DNA from: Actinomycetes bacterium
Lineage (GTDB): Bacteria; Actinomycetota; Actinomycetes; Mycobacteriales; Mycobacteriaceae
Assembly (NCBI GenBank): GCA_023432405.1
Contig: JAEYUQ010000022.1
Location: 1 to 64,000, forward strand
Length of the DNA: 64,000 bases
Direction of reading: 5' to 3'
This document shows positions 15,599-24,395 of the stretch, piece by piece (position 1 is the first letter of the stretch; every line of letters starts with the position of its first letter). The notes under the pieces are model-generated. The model saw only the letters and a program-made list of their open reading frames with translations, was not told the origin of the DNA and ran no database searches. The position numbers and the translations under genes were made by a program.

Positions 15599-17054
15599 CA
15601 CTCCCAACAGCGGTGCCACCAGCAGTCCCAACACCAGTACTAACACCAGCGCCAGCAGTCGTGTTCCAGACGGTGCCTACGCCAACAATGGGGGCTCTCA
15701 CCCTGGCAACAGTACTACTCACTCGTCGGAAACTAACACCCAGGCGCCAAGGAAAGGGACGTCGATAAGGGCAAACTCCCTCATCTGGTTCGGTGCTGCG
15801 CTATCTGTGGCAGAAATCCAAACTGGCACTTACCTAGCCCCGCTAGGTTTTTGGAAAGCCGTTGAGGCGATTGTCCTCGGACATATATTCGGGTGCGCGC
15901 TTCTCTTCTTCGCAGGACTTATCGGTGCCTATGAGCGGCGCTCCGCCATGCAAACGGTGGGGCTTTCTTTCGGGCGTATTGGCGCCAGTATCTTTGCCTG
16001 TATCAACCTGATTCAGCTGGTGGGTTGGACTTCCATCATGGTGTATGACTCATCAGTGGCTGCCCAGGGGATTGCCCCTATCGGCGCGTGGATATGGGCC
16101 ATTGTGGTGGGAGTGCTGGTCCTGATCTGGGTGTTGGTGGGGATTACCCGCCTGGGCAAGCTCAACGCTGTGGCTATCACCGCGCTCTGTATTCTTGCGG
16201 CGATTATTTCCTTCCGTATTTTTGGCGCCGAAGGCGTGCTCTCTGCGGCGTCAGCCTCTGGCGCCACGGATGCGTCCTCTGCGGGTGGTACAGGCGGAAC
16301 GGAAACAATGCTCTCCTTTGGGGCTGCGGTGGAGCTTGCAGTTGCTATGCCCCTCTCCTTCCTGGCTCTCATTTCTGACTACACCCGCGAGGCGGAGCGG
16401 CCTTTCCCCGCTACTCTTGCCAGCGTGGTGTCCTATGGAGTGACCAGTTGCTGGATGTTCATTATTGGTCTGGGTGCAGCTATCTACACAGCTAGTTCCA
16501 CTTTCTCCGAGGTGTTACTCAAGATTGGCCTTAGCACTGCGGGGCTGGTGGTGATTGTGTTTTCTACGGTGGTGAACACCTACTTAGATGCGTGGTCTTC
16601 CGGCGTATCTGCACAGGTGATTTGGTCCAAACTCAGTCACACCTGGGTATCTATAGGCGCTGTGGTTGTGGGAACCGCGCTGGCCATGACCTTCAACATG
16701 GATAACATCTCGCCATTCTTAATATTCATCGGGTCCGTATTTTCCCCACTGGTGGCTATTATCCTGGCTGATTACTACCTGCTCAGGCGCCGTGGTTTTG
16801 CAGGTGCTTTCAACCTGACCAACATCATCATCTGGGTGATTGGCAGACTCATCTACGAGGTTTTCGCTCACCTTGACCTCCCCATCGGCAACTCCATTCC
16901 CACCATGCTTGTGATTTTCATTGTGTGCATTGTGGTAGCCACCGTCCAGAGACGAATGGGGCGCGAGCCGCAGTGGAACACCGTTCAGCCAGCCCGAGAA
17001 GAAGCGGCGTCGACAAGTAAACCTGTCAGGTACATAGGCAGGGCTAATCTTTAG
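15585..17054 (+). CDS. NCS1-family permease, probable HMP transporter CytX-like
   Basis: A 489-residue NCS1 (cytosine/purine/thiamine) permease with about twelve membrane helices after a 60-residue Ser/Asn/Thr-rich cytoplasmic tail. SLIWFGAALSVAEIQTGTYL in the first helix is typical of the CytX branch. Members encoded with thi genes behind THI elements are predicted hydroxymethylpyrimidine importers; that substrate is inferred here from the operon. GTG 15585 lies inside thiE. Residues around 205-240 contain a small Ala/Ser/Gly-rich loop. A perfect 12-base palindrome follows the stop codon by three bases. Confidence 0.87.
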   Translation: MSSSSTPNSGATSSPNTSTNTSASSRVPDGAYANNGGSHPGNSTTHSSETNTQAPRKGTSIRANSLIWFGAALSVAEIQTGTYLAPLGFWKAVEAIVLGHIFGCALLFFAGLIGAYERRSAMQTVGLSFGRIGASIFACINLIQLVGWTSIMVYDSSVAAQGIAPIGAWIWAIVVGVLVLIWVLVGITRLGKLNAVAITALCILAAIISFRIFGAEGVLSAASASGATDASSAGGTGGTETMLSFGAAVELAVAMPLSFLALISDYTREAERPFPATLASVVSYGVTSCWMFIIGLGAAIYTASSTFSEVLLKIGLSTAGLVVIVFSTVVNTYLDAWSSGVSAQVIWSKLSHTWVSIGAVVVGTALAMTFNMDNISPFLIFIGSVFSPLVAIILADYYLLRRRGFAGAFNLTNIIIWVIGRLIYEVFAHLDLPIGNSIPTMLVIFIVCIVVATVQRRMGREPQWNTVQPAREEAASTSKPVRYIGRANL

Positions 17055-17057
17055 GGT

Positions 17058-17107
17058 GCGGAATTCCGCCAGTCTATGATCATATCTTTGGAACGGGCGT
17101 CCGTTCC
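17058..17107 (+). promoter_or_regulatory. Two adjacent palindromes between cytX-like gene and flavodoxin gene
   Basis: GCGGAATTCCGC (17058-17069) is a perfect palindrome just after the permease stop. GGAACGG-GCGT-CCGTTCC (17090-17107) is a 7-bp stem with a 4-base loop, 33 bases before the next start. Neither has a following T-run. They may be a weak terminator, an operator, or a leader hairpin for the next gene. Confidence 0.5.
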
Positions 17108-17139
17108 GGCGGATTCCCCTACTGAACTGGAGGCTCAAC

Positions 17140-17652
17140 ATGACATCCCCAGTGGATATTCTGCTCGTCGTGGGAACAAACAGCGGCACCAGCACTGATG
17201 TGGCCAATGGGATAGCTGAATACTGTAGGGGAGAGGGATTCTCTGCGCGTGTTTGCCTTGCCGACGCCCGTCCTAACCCCGCAGATGGGCAGGTGATTGC
17301 GCTAATTGGTGGTGTGAAGGCGGGCCGATGGAACTCTGCGTTGTGCGATTATGCCACCCAGCAGCATGATGAGCTGGCCAAGCACCCCTTGGTGGCTGTA
17401 TCCGTGTGTCTCAACATGGTGTCCTCGGGGTCTTACGAGCGTTCTGAGCGCTACAGCTCAGACACTATGGAGAGTGTGGGACTTCACGCGGAGGCTAATC
17501 TGGCTTTGCCTGGGCGCTATATTCCCAGTCAGCACACATTCTTGGAACGGCAAATGATGAGGGGTTTAGGAACCCCTGAGGGAGATTTCCGCGACGCAGA
17601 GCGGGAGCGGGCCGTAGCACAGGTTCTCATGGAGTTAGTTTCACGGTCGTAG
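17140..17652 (+). CDS. Flavodoxin-domain protein (HemG-like)
   Basis: A 170-residue protein with a flavodoxin-like start: DILLVVGTNSGTSTDVANGIAEY resembles the FMN-phosphate loop, followed by an alternating alpha/beta pattern and VAVSVCLNMVSSG. The closest general class is the flavodoxin/menaquinone-dependent protoporphyrinogen IX dehydrogenase family. No heme biosynthesis gene is adjacent, so an oxygen-independent heme role is only a possibility. GGAGG lies seven bases before ATG 17140. It is expressed either from its own promoter in the 85-base gap or by read-through from the thi operon. Confidence 0.75.
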   Translation: MTSPVDILLVVGTNSGTSTDVANGIAEYCRGEGFSARVCLADARPNPADGQVIALIGGVKAGRWNSALCDYATQQHDELAKHPLVAVSVCLNMVSSGSYERSERYSSDTMESVGLHAEANLALPGRYIPSQHTFLERQMMRGLGTPEGDFRDAERERAVAQVLMELVSRS

Positions 17653-17823
17653 GTGAAAGTAGGTTTTGGTGCAGTGTGCGCCGCTTGCGCATGACTCCTT
17701 CGATGTGACCATCCTTGGATGCCAGTGCCCCTAGATATCACTGCCCTTAGGTGCCAGGAATAGTCTTGGTGAGCGGCAGTTTTTGTTCGTGTGACTAGCT
17801 AACAAGAAAACAGGTGTGGAGGC

Positions 17824-18327
17824 ATGGCCAAAAAAGCGTCTGGAGCAACACCCGCTCTGCGGGAGTTACACCGAGCCAAAATCACGTACGAGCTTTTGGA
17901 GTATGAACATTCTGCCAGTATGGAGCACGGTTTTGCGCTGGATACCGTGGAGGTTTTGCATCTTGACCCTCGAACAGTGTTTAAAACTCTGCTGGTCGAG
18001 GCGGATGGAAAGCCCGTGGTGGCGGTGGTGCCAGCTGACAGTCATCTCAACATGAAGTCTCTGGCTAAAGCTATGGGGGCTAAGCGAGCCGAGATGATGA
18101 ATGCCGATAAGGCAGAGCGTCTTACTGGATACATCACAGGTGGTATTTCACCGATCGGCCAGCGTAAGCGTTTCCCCACAGTGATAGATAGCAGCGCCCA
18201 ACACCTCGACCGAATGATTGTTTCTGGAGGCAAACGCTCCCTCTCAATAGCGCTGGCACCACCTGATTTAGTGAGACTCATTGGCGCCGGATTTGCTCCC
18301 ATTGCAGATCCCGGGCTTGCCCATTAG
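17824..18327 (+). CDS. ybaK: Cys-tRNA(Pro) deacylase YbaK/EbsC
   Basis: A 167-residue single-domain YbaK/ProX editing protein. Family features include the VFKTLLVE strand with conserved Lys, the stretch KRAEMMNADKAERLTGYITGG and GGISPIGQRKRFPTVID. Such proteins hydrolyse Cys mischarged on tRNA-Pro in the cytoplasm. GGAGG immediately precedes ATG 17824 at a good spacing. It ends 72 bases before the convergent membrane-protein gene. Confidence 0.93.
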   Translation: MAKKASGATPALRELHRAKITYELLEYEHSASMEHGFALDTVEVLHLDPRTVFKTLLVEADGKPVVAVVPADSHLNMKSLAKAMGAKRAEMMNADKAERLTGYITGGISPIGQRKRFPTVIDSSAQHLDRMIVSGGKRSLSIALAPPDLVRLIGAGFAPIADPGLAH

Positions 18328-18398
18328 GTGCTGAGTTTTCAGGGTCGGCGTGCTCTGCTGACTGCCGGCAGTGGCCCGCAGTTCACAGGTGGCGTTCT

Positions 18399-18974
18399 CT
18401 AGGCGTATGCCAGTGCGCGTGAGCCGTCGAAGTGCGGGAAGGTCAGCATTGTCCACCCAAAAACTGCTAGTCCAAGCAGAACGGTAATCCATAAGGACGC
18501 GGGGGCAAGAAGCGGCGCCAGCATGAGTACTAGCCACAGAATAAAGAGAGGGATAACCTGTCCCAGGCGCGGAACCCGTGACACATTTCGTTGAGTGGCG
18601 TATTCCCTTAAACGACGTCGGTAAGGGTGCGCAAGAGTGAGCACGATAGCGCCCGCCAGACTTACCACGGCAATAAGAAGCTGCCACCCTCGCGTGAGTT
18701 CCGTGGTCAGTATTGCTACAGCAAGAGCGGTCAGCGCTGACGCGCCCACTTGTACTACTGGGGGAGTTGGAACAGGGGTGATGTGTGAACGCATCTGAAG
18801 ATAGCCATCCATGCTGGTCAAGGCTAGCAAACTACGGTGTTCTGCTGTAAGTGCGGATGGTGCTAGCCACTCCGTGTCACGGCCCCTCAGACAATCTAAA
18901 GGGGATGAGGTGAGGTGGCGCGGTTGTTCTACTTCCACATATTTATATAGGGTGCCAAGTAGGGACCCATGCAA
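18399..18974 (-). CDS. Hypothetical membrane protein, four predicted helices
   Basis: A 191-residue protein of unknown function. The N-terminal 70 residues are soluble; two hydrophobic pairs follow, at about 73-113 and 137-175, separated by a strongly basic loop (RRRLREYATQRNVSR). The positive-inside rule puts that loop in the cytoplasm. No motif was recognised. The start is uncertain: an ATG at residue 55 would remove most of the soluble part. It is monocistronic and convergent with ybaK. Confidence 0.65.
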   Translation of the reverse strand: MHGSLLGTLYKYVEVEQPRHLTSSPLDCLRGRDTEWLAPSALTAEHRSLLALTSMDGYLQMRSHITPVPTPPVVQVGASALTALAVAILTTELTRGWQLLIAVVSLAGAIVLTLAHPYRRRLREYATQRNVSRVPRLGQVIPLFILWLVLMLAPLLAPASLWITVLLGLAVFGWTMLTFPHFDGSRALAYA

Positions 18975-19157
18975 CGGTAACTGACCTCTATGCCAGAGAT
19001 CAGAGAGGTAAACTCACAAAAAGTACAGAGTGCTTTGGGAAAACGGTGTGCCGGTAGTTATCGAAGTTTGAGCATGAATCCTCATGAACTGTGGGCGGGG
19101 TAGAGACGCTGCGTTAGTAGTTCAATCCAGATAAGTGAAGGTTGTGAGGAGCGCAAG

Positions 19158-20252
19158 ATGAATAAGGATAAGAATGGCGAATGGGCGGAGGCCTCACCTC
19201 AGCAGACTCCGCATGACTGGACAGAGCAACGGGAGCCCAGTAGTGAGGAAGCTGACACCGCCCATGTTCAGAGTTCGCGGAAAAAGTCTGTAGCGGTACC
19301 TATCCTCATCACGTTAATTTGCATTTTGGTTGTGGTGGTGGCTGTGGGGGCCTTTGTTCTTTTCCTTCACAAGGATAAAGATGATTCGATGGACGCCGCC
19401 GCGTTGTCTGCTAGTACCAGCTCTCACCAGAGCGCGCCTCTGACCACAGTTAAGGTGAAAGCTGGGCAGACTACCGTCACTAATACCGCTACTAAGGTGC
19501 AGAGTGCTCCAGCAAAGAGCACAGCTGATACCTGTACCGAGTTAAAGAAGGTATATGAACAAGAGCATCAAATTACTCTCAAGAATAAGGGTGACGACGA
19601 TGTTAAGCCGTGGGATTCGTACATGGTTTATTGTGATGGAAAATGGGGGCAGATAGTAAACGCAGAATGGGGTGCAGGAGACGTTAACTATTATGATGGC
19701 CATCAATGGATAACCATTGAAGGCCGTAATGTTGACAATGGAACTGGGCCAGGAGTGTTTTGCTTCGATAAAAGTAATCTCATGGCCTATAACCCGCCTC
19801 AACAAGCATTAAGCGGTATGAATGTAGTGTTTTGTGAAGATGTGGCTACCCAGCAGGGGGACTCTAGTAGTTCTGGCTCCGGAACTGACTCAGGAACCAC
19901 AAACCTAGTCTCTACAGTTTCTCGAGCTTCCAGTTCAGGAATGTACGATAGTCCCGCGTGTGATGGCCGGTACATCCTGATTGTGGAGAGCGTGATTGTG
20001 ACGTCAGGAGAAAATCCTGATTCGAAGGTAAGTCAGCGTTTGGCAAATTATCCAGGCGCGAGTGCCGCAACACCAGGGGCCTGCGGATCATTGCGAGCTG
20101 TTGATCCAGATTCCGGTGGCGATATCTATCCCATTTATTATGACTACGGATTTGATCTGAATTCTGCCTGTGTGGGACGTCAAAACAACGGTAACGTGGG
20201 CAACGTTCGAAAGCTAAGTAATCAGACTGAAAAGGCTAATCTCTGTGGGTGA
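19158..20252 (+). CDS. Membrane-anchored surface protein with C-terminal CDGRYILI domain (paralogue 1)
   Basis: A 364-residue protein: acidic cytoplasmic tail (1-45), one membrane helix (about 46-70), a Ser/Thr-rich linker, a middle domain with four Cys residues, and a C-terminal domain of about 95 residues beginning PACDGRYILIVESVIV and containing YPGASAATPGACGSLRAVD and DIYPIYYDYGFDL. The terminal domain resembles, from memory, extracellular C-terminal domains of actinobacterial Ser/Thr kinases and lipoproteins, but no kinase is present. AGGAG precedes ATG 19158. The stop overlaps the start of a paralogue by 8 bases. Paired Cys residues suggest an oxidised, extracytoplasmic fold. Confidence 0.8.
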   Translation: MNKDKNGEWAEASPQQTPHDWTEQREPSSEEADTAHVQSSRKKSVAVPILITLICILVVVVAVGAFVLFLHKDKDDSMDAAALSASTSSHQSAPLTTVKVKAGQTTVTNTATKVQSAPAKSTADTCTELKKVYEQEHQITLKNKGDDDVKPWDSYMVYCDGKWGQIVNAEWGAGDVNYYDGHQWITIEGRNVDNGTGPGVFCFDKSNLMAYNPPQQALSGMNVVFCEDVATQQGDSSSSGSGTDSGTTNLVSTVSRASSSGMYDSPACDGRYILIVESVIVTSGENPDSKVSQRLANYPGASAATPGACGSLRAVDPDSGGDIYPIYYDYGFDLNSACVGRQNNGNVGNVRKLSNQTEKANLCG

Positions 20253-21297
20253 GGGTAAGAATTCAGAGGCTGAAAACAGCAACTATGATTGGTTTGCTCC
20301 CAGTGAAACAGCTAACGCAGACGTTCTTGGGACTGTGTCCGAAGAACAGAAGCAGAGCTCTATGCTCGTTCCAGTTCTTGTGGGGGTGTTATGCCTTCTC
20401 ATTGCCATTGTGGTGGTTGGCGCAGTTGTTATCTTTCAACAGCGAGATAAGGACGAGTCCCTAAGTCAAGCCTCATTAGAAACTGAATCCAGTGCAAAAG
20501 TATCGAGTTCGGGAATGGATTTGTCACCTAAGGACAGTGGAACAGAGGGGAAAACCTCTGGTGACCCTTGCCTTAGTTTCCCTGTAAAGCCTGGGCAGAG
20601 ATTGATATTCAAGGAGGAAACCGCTGAAGATCCGTCTCCAGACGATACAGGGGTTCCTTATTGTGATGGGGAGTGGGCAGTGTGGGGTCCTTGGGGTACC
20701 GATGCTATCTCTGCACCCTTGCATTGGAGTGGAAGCGAATGGGTAGACGTTGGTCTTGAACCTGACGGAAGGGCGGAAGTAAGCGGATATCCCTGCTATA
20801 ACAGAGCAACTTTGGAACGGGAGGGAGTTTCCGAGGGGCTTATTGAATCCGGAATAATCACGCTGTGTGCTTCTCATTCATCCGATCAAGAAAATTCTTC
20901 AGCAGGTAACTCGGAGAATTACCCGTACGGTAATTCTGAAACACCCTCGAAGGATTCTACAAAAGACATATCTGCTCTGTCTGACTATAAAAACCCTTCG
21001 TGTGACGGACGGTATATTCTAATAGCGGATAGTGTAATTGTTCCTGATGGGGGTGACGCAACCGCAATGGTGTACGCCCGGCTCCAAGACTATCCTGGGG
21101 CTGTAGCCGCAAACCCTGGAGCGTGCCCCTCTCTTCGAGCAGTTGACCTGAACACTGGTGGCAGAATCTACCCCATCTACTACGACTACGGCTTTGATCT
21201 CGATGCTGTGTGTGCCGCGTATGGCACTAAGGGCGATCATGGTGATGTACGCACTCTGACCAATGTCCAGGGTCAGTACAGGAATCCCTGCGTATAA
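20245..21297 (+). CDS. Membrane-anchored surface protein with C-terminal CDGRYILI domain (paralogue 2)
   Basis: A 350-residue tandem paralogue of the preceding gene with the same plan: acidic tail, membrane helix (about 41-66), linker, Cys-containing middle domain (GVPYCDGEWAVWG) and a closely matching C-terminal domain (CDGRYILIADSVIV, YPGAVAANPGACPSLRAVD, IYPIYYDYGFDL). The C-terminal domains are far more alike than the middle domains, which suggests duplication followed by divergence of the membrane-proximal part. GTG 20245 overlaps the upstream stop, so the two are cotranslated and may form a heteromer. The ligand and function are unknown. Confidence 0.8.
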   Translation: MGEGKNSEAENSNYDWFAPSETANADVLGTVSEEQKQSSMLVPVLVGVLCLLIAIVVVGAVVIFQQRDKDESLSQASLETESSAKVSSSGMDLSPKDSGTEGKTSGDPCLSFPVKPGQRLIFKEETAEDPSPDDTGVPYCDGEWAVWGPWGTDAISAPLHWSGSEWVDVGLEPDGRAEVSGYPCYNRATLEREGVSEGLIESGIITLCASHSSDQENSSAGNSENYPYGNSETPSKDSTKDISALSDYKNPSCDGRYILIADSVIVPDGGDATAMVYARLQDYPGAVAANPGACPSLRAVDLNTGGRIYPIYYDYGFDLDAVCAAYGTKGDHGDVRTLTNVQGQYRNPCV

Positions 21298-21538
21298 CAA
21301 GGTTTTGATGTGGAGCGGGGTGTAAAAACCCGAGTTAAAAACCATGAGCGGGCTGAATGCGAGAAGCTCAGAGTCGGTGGCCCGCGTGAAGTTCTGAATG
21401 GGCTGAGAACTTGGGCTGCTTGTAGGGAATGACAAGCCCAAAGGTGAACTCACCAAGCTAACAGGGCTGCTCGTACTAAATAAGAAGAAAAGGTTGCGGG
21501 GGGGGGCTGTCGTAGTTCAATAAGTGGCTCTTCCGGTT

Positions 21539-22854
21539 TTAGGGTGCGTTGGTGGTGGGGGTGAGGTGTCCTGAGTGGAGGAGGGATCGGTTGGTGTAGT
21601 TGGTGAGGTTTCTAAAACCGAGGGCTATACCGCGGAGGTGTTCGAGTCTGCCGTTGATGGCTTCTACAGGCCCGTTGGAGGCGTGCACATCAAAATAGGC
21701 GAAAATATCGTCTCTTCTTTTCCACAGGGTGCGCCCCAGCTGGGCAAGCTCGACAAGATCTGTGGGAACACCAGATTTCAGGCATTCCATGATGTTCTCC
21801 ATCAGTTTTCTGCCAGCATGTTTATCGGGATGCTCGTAAGCGCTGATGAGGTCTTGGTAAAATGCCAGGTGACTTCCACCACACTATGATTCTCATCGGC
21901 CAGCCACAGGGCTTTGAGAGCGTTTTTCTGTGTGTCGGTCAGTAAAGCTTTCCGGGTTAAAAGACGTCGTCGAGATGTGTAGAGAAGATCCGTTTTCTTC
22001 CCGCGTGCTCCTGTCGTGATCTGCTGGATACGCTGTCGTGAGGCGGTCAGCTTTAAGGCGGCGAGATGAACCACGTGAAAAGGATCCATGACTTTAGTAG
22101 CCGGAGGCAGCATCGTGGTGGTAGCTGTGGCGTAGCCTTGAAACCCGTCCATGGTCACCACCGTGACCTGATCCCTAAACTGTGGGGTTTGTTCACCAAG
22201 CCATGAGGCAAACACCTGGGCGCTTCTACCAGGACGAATATCAATAAGCCTGGCAGGGCCGGTGTTGGTCACCGTCGGGGTGATATCTACCATGATCGTG
22301 ACGAAACTAGACGGCTGTCCTACCCTGTGGGTTTGTTTCCACACGTGTTCGTCAACCCCGAGGTAGAAGACCCCATCCAACCTGTTCGGATTGTCCCTTA
22401 CACGGGATTCCACCAGGCGGGCGGCTATACGGTTGACCAGATCCCAGCCTATAGCCAAGGCTCGGGCGATAGCGCTAATACTGTGATGATCACAGGCAAG
22501 CTTCTTTTCGATCCAGGCTATTGCCCGGCACGTCAGCTTACAGGTAGAACTACAACAAGCCAGCCGGGGTTGAAAAATCTTCCTACCACAAGCATCGTTG
22601 GTGCAGCAGTATCGGGGGCATCTGATGTGCAAGCGCACAGGATGACCGAACGCGGGAATATCCACCACGGTTTTTACCCTGTGATCCCGAAGCCTTCTAA
22701 CCTTTCTGCACGCAGGACACCTGCTATCCACACGCACGGGATAAGCACAAATATGGGTGATCGCTTCCTCGGCGTAGGCGTGAGTGATAGCTAAACCCAG
22801 TTCGGTGGTACGGCAAATAGTGTCAGCTACATGATTGTCTGTAGACGTCATCAC
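21539..22854 (-). pseudogene. ISL3-family transposase, frameshifted
   Basis: The N-terminal frame (22854-21802, 350 residues) has the zinc-ribbon CPACRKVRRLRDHR, the helix-turn-helix region and DDE-type segments LGVDEHVWK and VTMDGFQGY. It then derails after EVTWHF. Reading one base back at the AAAA/TTTT run at 21859-21862 restores YQDLISAYEHPDKHAGRKL and joins to the second frame (21802-21539), which holds the C-terminal NGPVEAINGRLEHLRGIALG signature. A one-base deletion in the T4 run explains the break. The site does not fit a classical slippery heptamer because the upstream codon CAT cannot re-pair, so loss of function is likelier than programmed shifting. Confidence 0.88.
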
Positions 22855-22855
22855 A

Positions 22856-22912
22856 GGATCCTAGGTTGTGGATGTTTGTTCGAACACCATTATTATTCGC
22901 CACCTAGGATCC
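22856..22912 (-). promoter_or_regulatory. 11-bp inverted repeat over the transposase translation start
   Basis: GGATCCTAGGT (22856-22866) and ACCTAGGATCC (22902-22912) are perfect complements separated by 35 bases. On the transposase message the 3' arm contains the AGGA ribosome site just upstream of ATG 22854. Transcripts that begin outside the element would fold both arms and hide the start, as known for some IS elements (IS10, IS50). Confidence 0.7.
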
Positions 22913-23234
22913 CCACCTATCTAGCCACATCCCACCCCACAAGCCATCACCCTACGCACCTAAAAACCGGAAGAGCCTATTAACTTCACCTAAACTACAA
23001 TATTGCCAAAATAAACTATAGATGTGCGTGCAGCCAATAGTATAGGTAGAGGGTTTTATTGTTCAAACAATTATAATAATCCAATTAAACTTTTCTTAGT
23101 TGTTATACTGCGGAATACGTCGATTATCAGGCAAAGGTGAACTAGTTATGATTGACTGACGGAATAAAGCCGGCTACTTTATAACAAGGTTTCATTTTTA
23201 GTGGTTCTTGTTAATAAAAGAGTGAAATTTAAAT

Positions 23235-24395
23235 CTAGGTCTCGTAAGAGCTTAAGATAAAAGACTTTATGTTATTTTCTGATTGGGCAACGTATTCTTT
23301 AATTTTTCTTTTGGAGATTAATAGAGGAATTGGGTATTTCCAATTGCTAATAATTATTAATAATATTGTTCCTAAGACATAAGGTACTAATGTAATAATA
23401 AGATACTTGCCTTCACCGGAATTTGATATCAAAATGATTGCCTGGATTCCGCAAGTACATAAAGCAAATTGAATTAAACAAAGTACATTACCAAAGAAAG
23501 GATCAATAGTATGTCTCCGCCCTGTGAAATAGATTCTCCGTTTGATATTTTTGGTTGTATTATTTTTTTTAGTTATGTGAGGTTTTGATAGAAGTATGCC
23601 TTTGCATTTTACCACATGTGCAAATTTTAAGTTGCTAATAATCCCACCTAAAGTAAATATGGCCAAATAAGTGCATATTGTAAATATACTTAGTGCTAAA
23701 TAGCTTTCTTTAATGATAATTGGTAATAAAAATGCGGCAAATATTATAAGGATTAGAACTAAGTAATGACGTTGCTTTTTAAATAGAGTTTCTTCCATTT
23801 CGTTTGCCGATATTATAAAATGCTTTATTTCCTCCCTCATCTTTTGGTTTTCGATCCTATTTGTCAGCGTTTGAAATTCCAAATTTATTTGCTTTTTGCT
23901 GTAAGTTGCAATTCCCGAGCAAAAAAATAGTAAAACTAGGCTCATTGTAGCCTCTGTAAATGTTGAATAGTATCGCTCAAACCCTTCATTAGTCATAGCT
24001 ATTGACAAAATCGATAGACCTGTGATTAAGATAATAGTTACTATATAATAAACTATTATTTTGTCTGCAATATCTATGAGTTCTAGTAAAGGATAGTTAT
24101 ATCTATTAGATGTAGTTTCTTTATTCTTGATTGTCCAGACTAATGCCGAAACTAGTGTTGCTATTAGGGAAAGAATAGCTTCTTTCTGGCTGAGTGTGTT
24201 GAGTATACTAAGGACTAGCGCCGGTGATAGTTGAATGAATTCTTTTGGCTTGAATAAGTATTTCATTAATAGGATGTATATAATGAAGACGATTGCAATA
24301 GTCCCTATTACCGTCAAATAGAATTTTAAAAGGTTTTGTAATGTTTCTCTTACGGTGTTAATCTGAGGGTGTCTGTCTGATTCTTGACTTTGCAT
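23235..24395 (-). CDS. AT-rich unknown polytopic membrane protein
   Basis: A 386-residue protein not recognised as any family. Hydrophobic segments suggest about eight membrane helices, arranged as three or four N-terminal helices (around 25-160), a charged helical stretch in the middle (about 165-205, rich in Glu, Lys and Gln, coiled-coil-like), and four C-terminal helices with a basic loop (KKNNTTKNIKRR). Codon use is extremely AT-rich (ATA, AAA, TTA common), unlike every neighbour, which is strong evidence of horizontal transfer. It sits between an ISL3 element and tRNA-Gly with no partner gene. No catalytic motif is visible. A membrane effector of a defence or toxin system is one possibility, without direct support. 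Confidence 0.75.
   Translation of the reverse strand: MQSQESDRHPQINTVRETLQNLLKFYLTVIGTIAIVFIIYILLMKYLFKPKEFIQLSPALVLSILNTLSQKEAILSLIATLVSALVWTIKNKETTSNRYNYPLLELIDIADKIIVYYIVTIILITGLSILSIAMTNEGFERYYSTFTEATMSLVLLFFCSGIATYSKKQINLEFQTLTNRIENQKMREEIKHFIISANEMEETLFKKQRHYLVLILIIFAAFLLPIIIKESYLALSIFTICTYLAIFTLGGIISNLKFAHVVKCKGILLSKPHITKKNNTTKNIKRRIYFTGRRHTIDPFFGNVLCLIQFALCTCGIQAIILISNSGEGKYLIITLVPYVLGTILLIIISNWKYPIPLLISKRKIKEYVAQSENNIKSFILSSYET

Larger units (their letters stand above)
21526..22977 (-). mobile_element. ISL3-family insertion sequence with imperfect terminal inverted repeats
   Basis: About 1452 bases bounded by inverted repeats: left GGCTCTTCCGGTTTTAGGGT (21526 on) and right, read inward, GGCTCTTCCGGTTTTTAGGT (ending 22977); about 27 bases match with a few differences. 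The element encodes one ISL3-type transposase interrupted by a frameshift. Eight-base flanks (CAATAAGT and TATTAACT) are not a clean target duplication, so the insertion is old, rearranged, or the ends are slightly misplaced. It lies next to an AT-rich gene of foreign composition. Confidence 0.9.

Noticed and set aside
21855..21866. Programmed -1 frameshift in the transposase
   Set aside because: The T4 run is preceded by CAT, which cannot re-pair after a -1 slip, and ISL3 transposases are normally single frames; a deletion is simpler.
21518..22985. Eight-base target duplication around the ISL3 element
   Set aside because: The flanks CAATAAGT and TATTAACT agree only in part, so no duplication is claimed.
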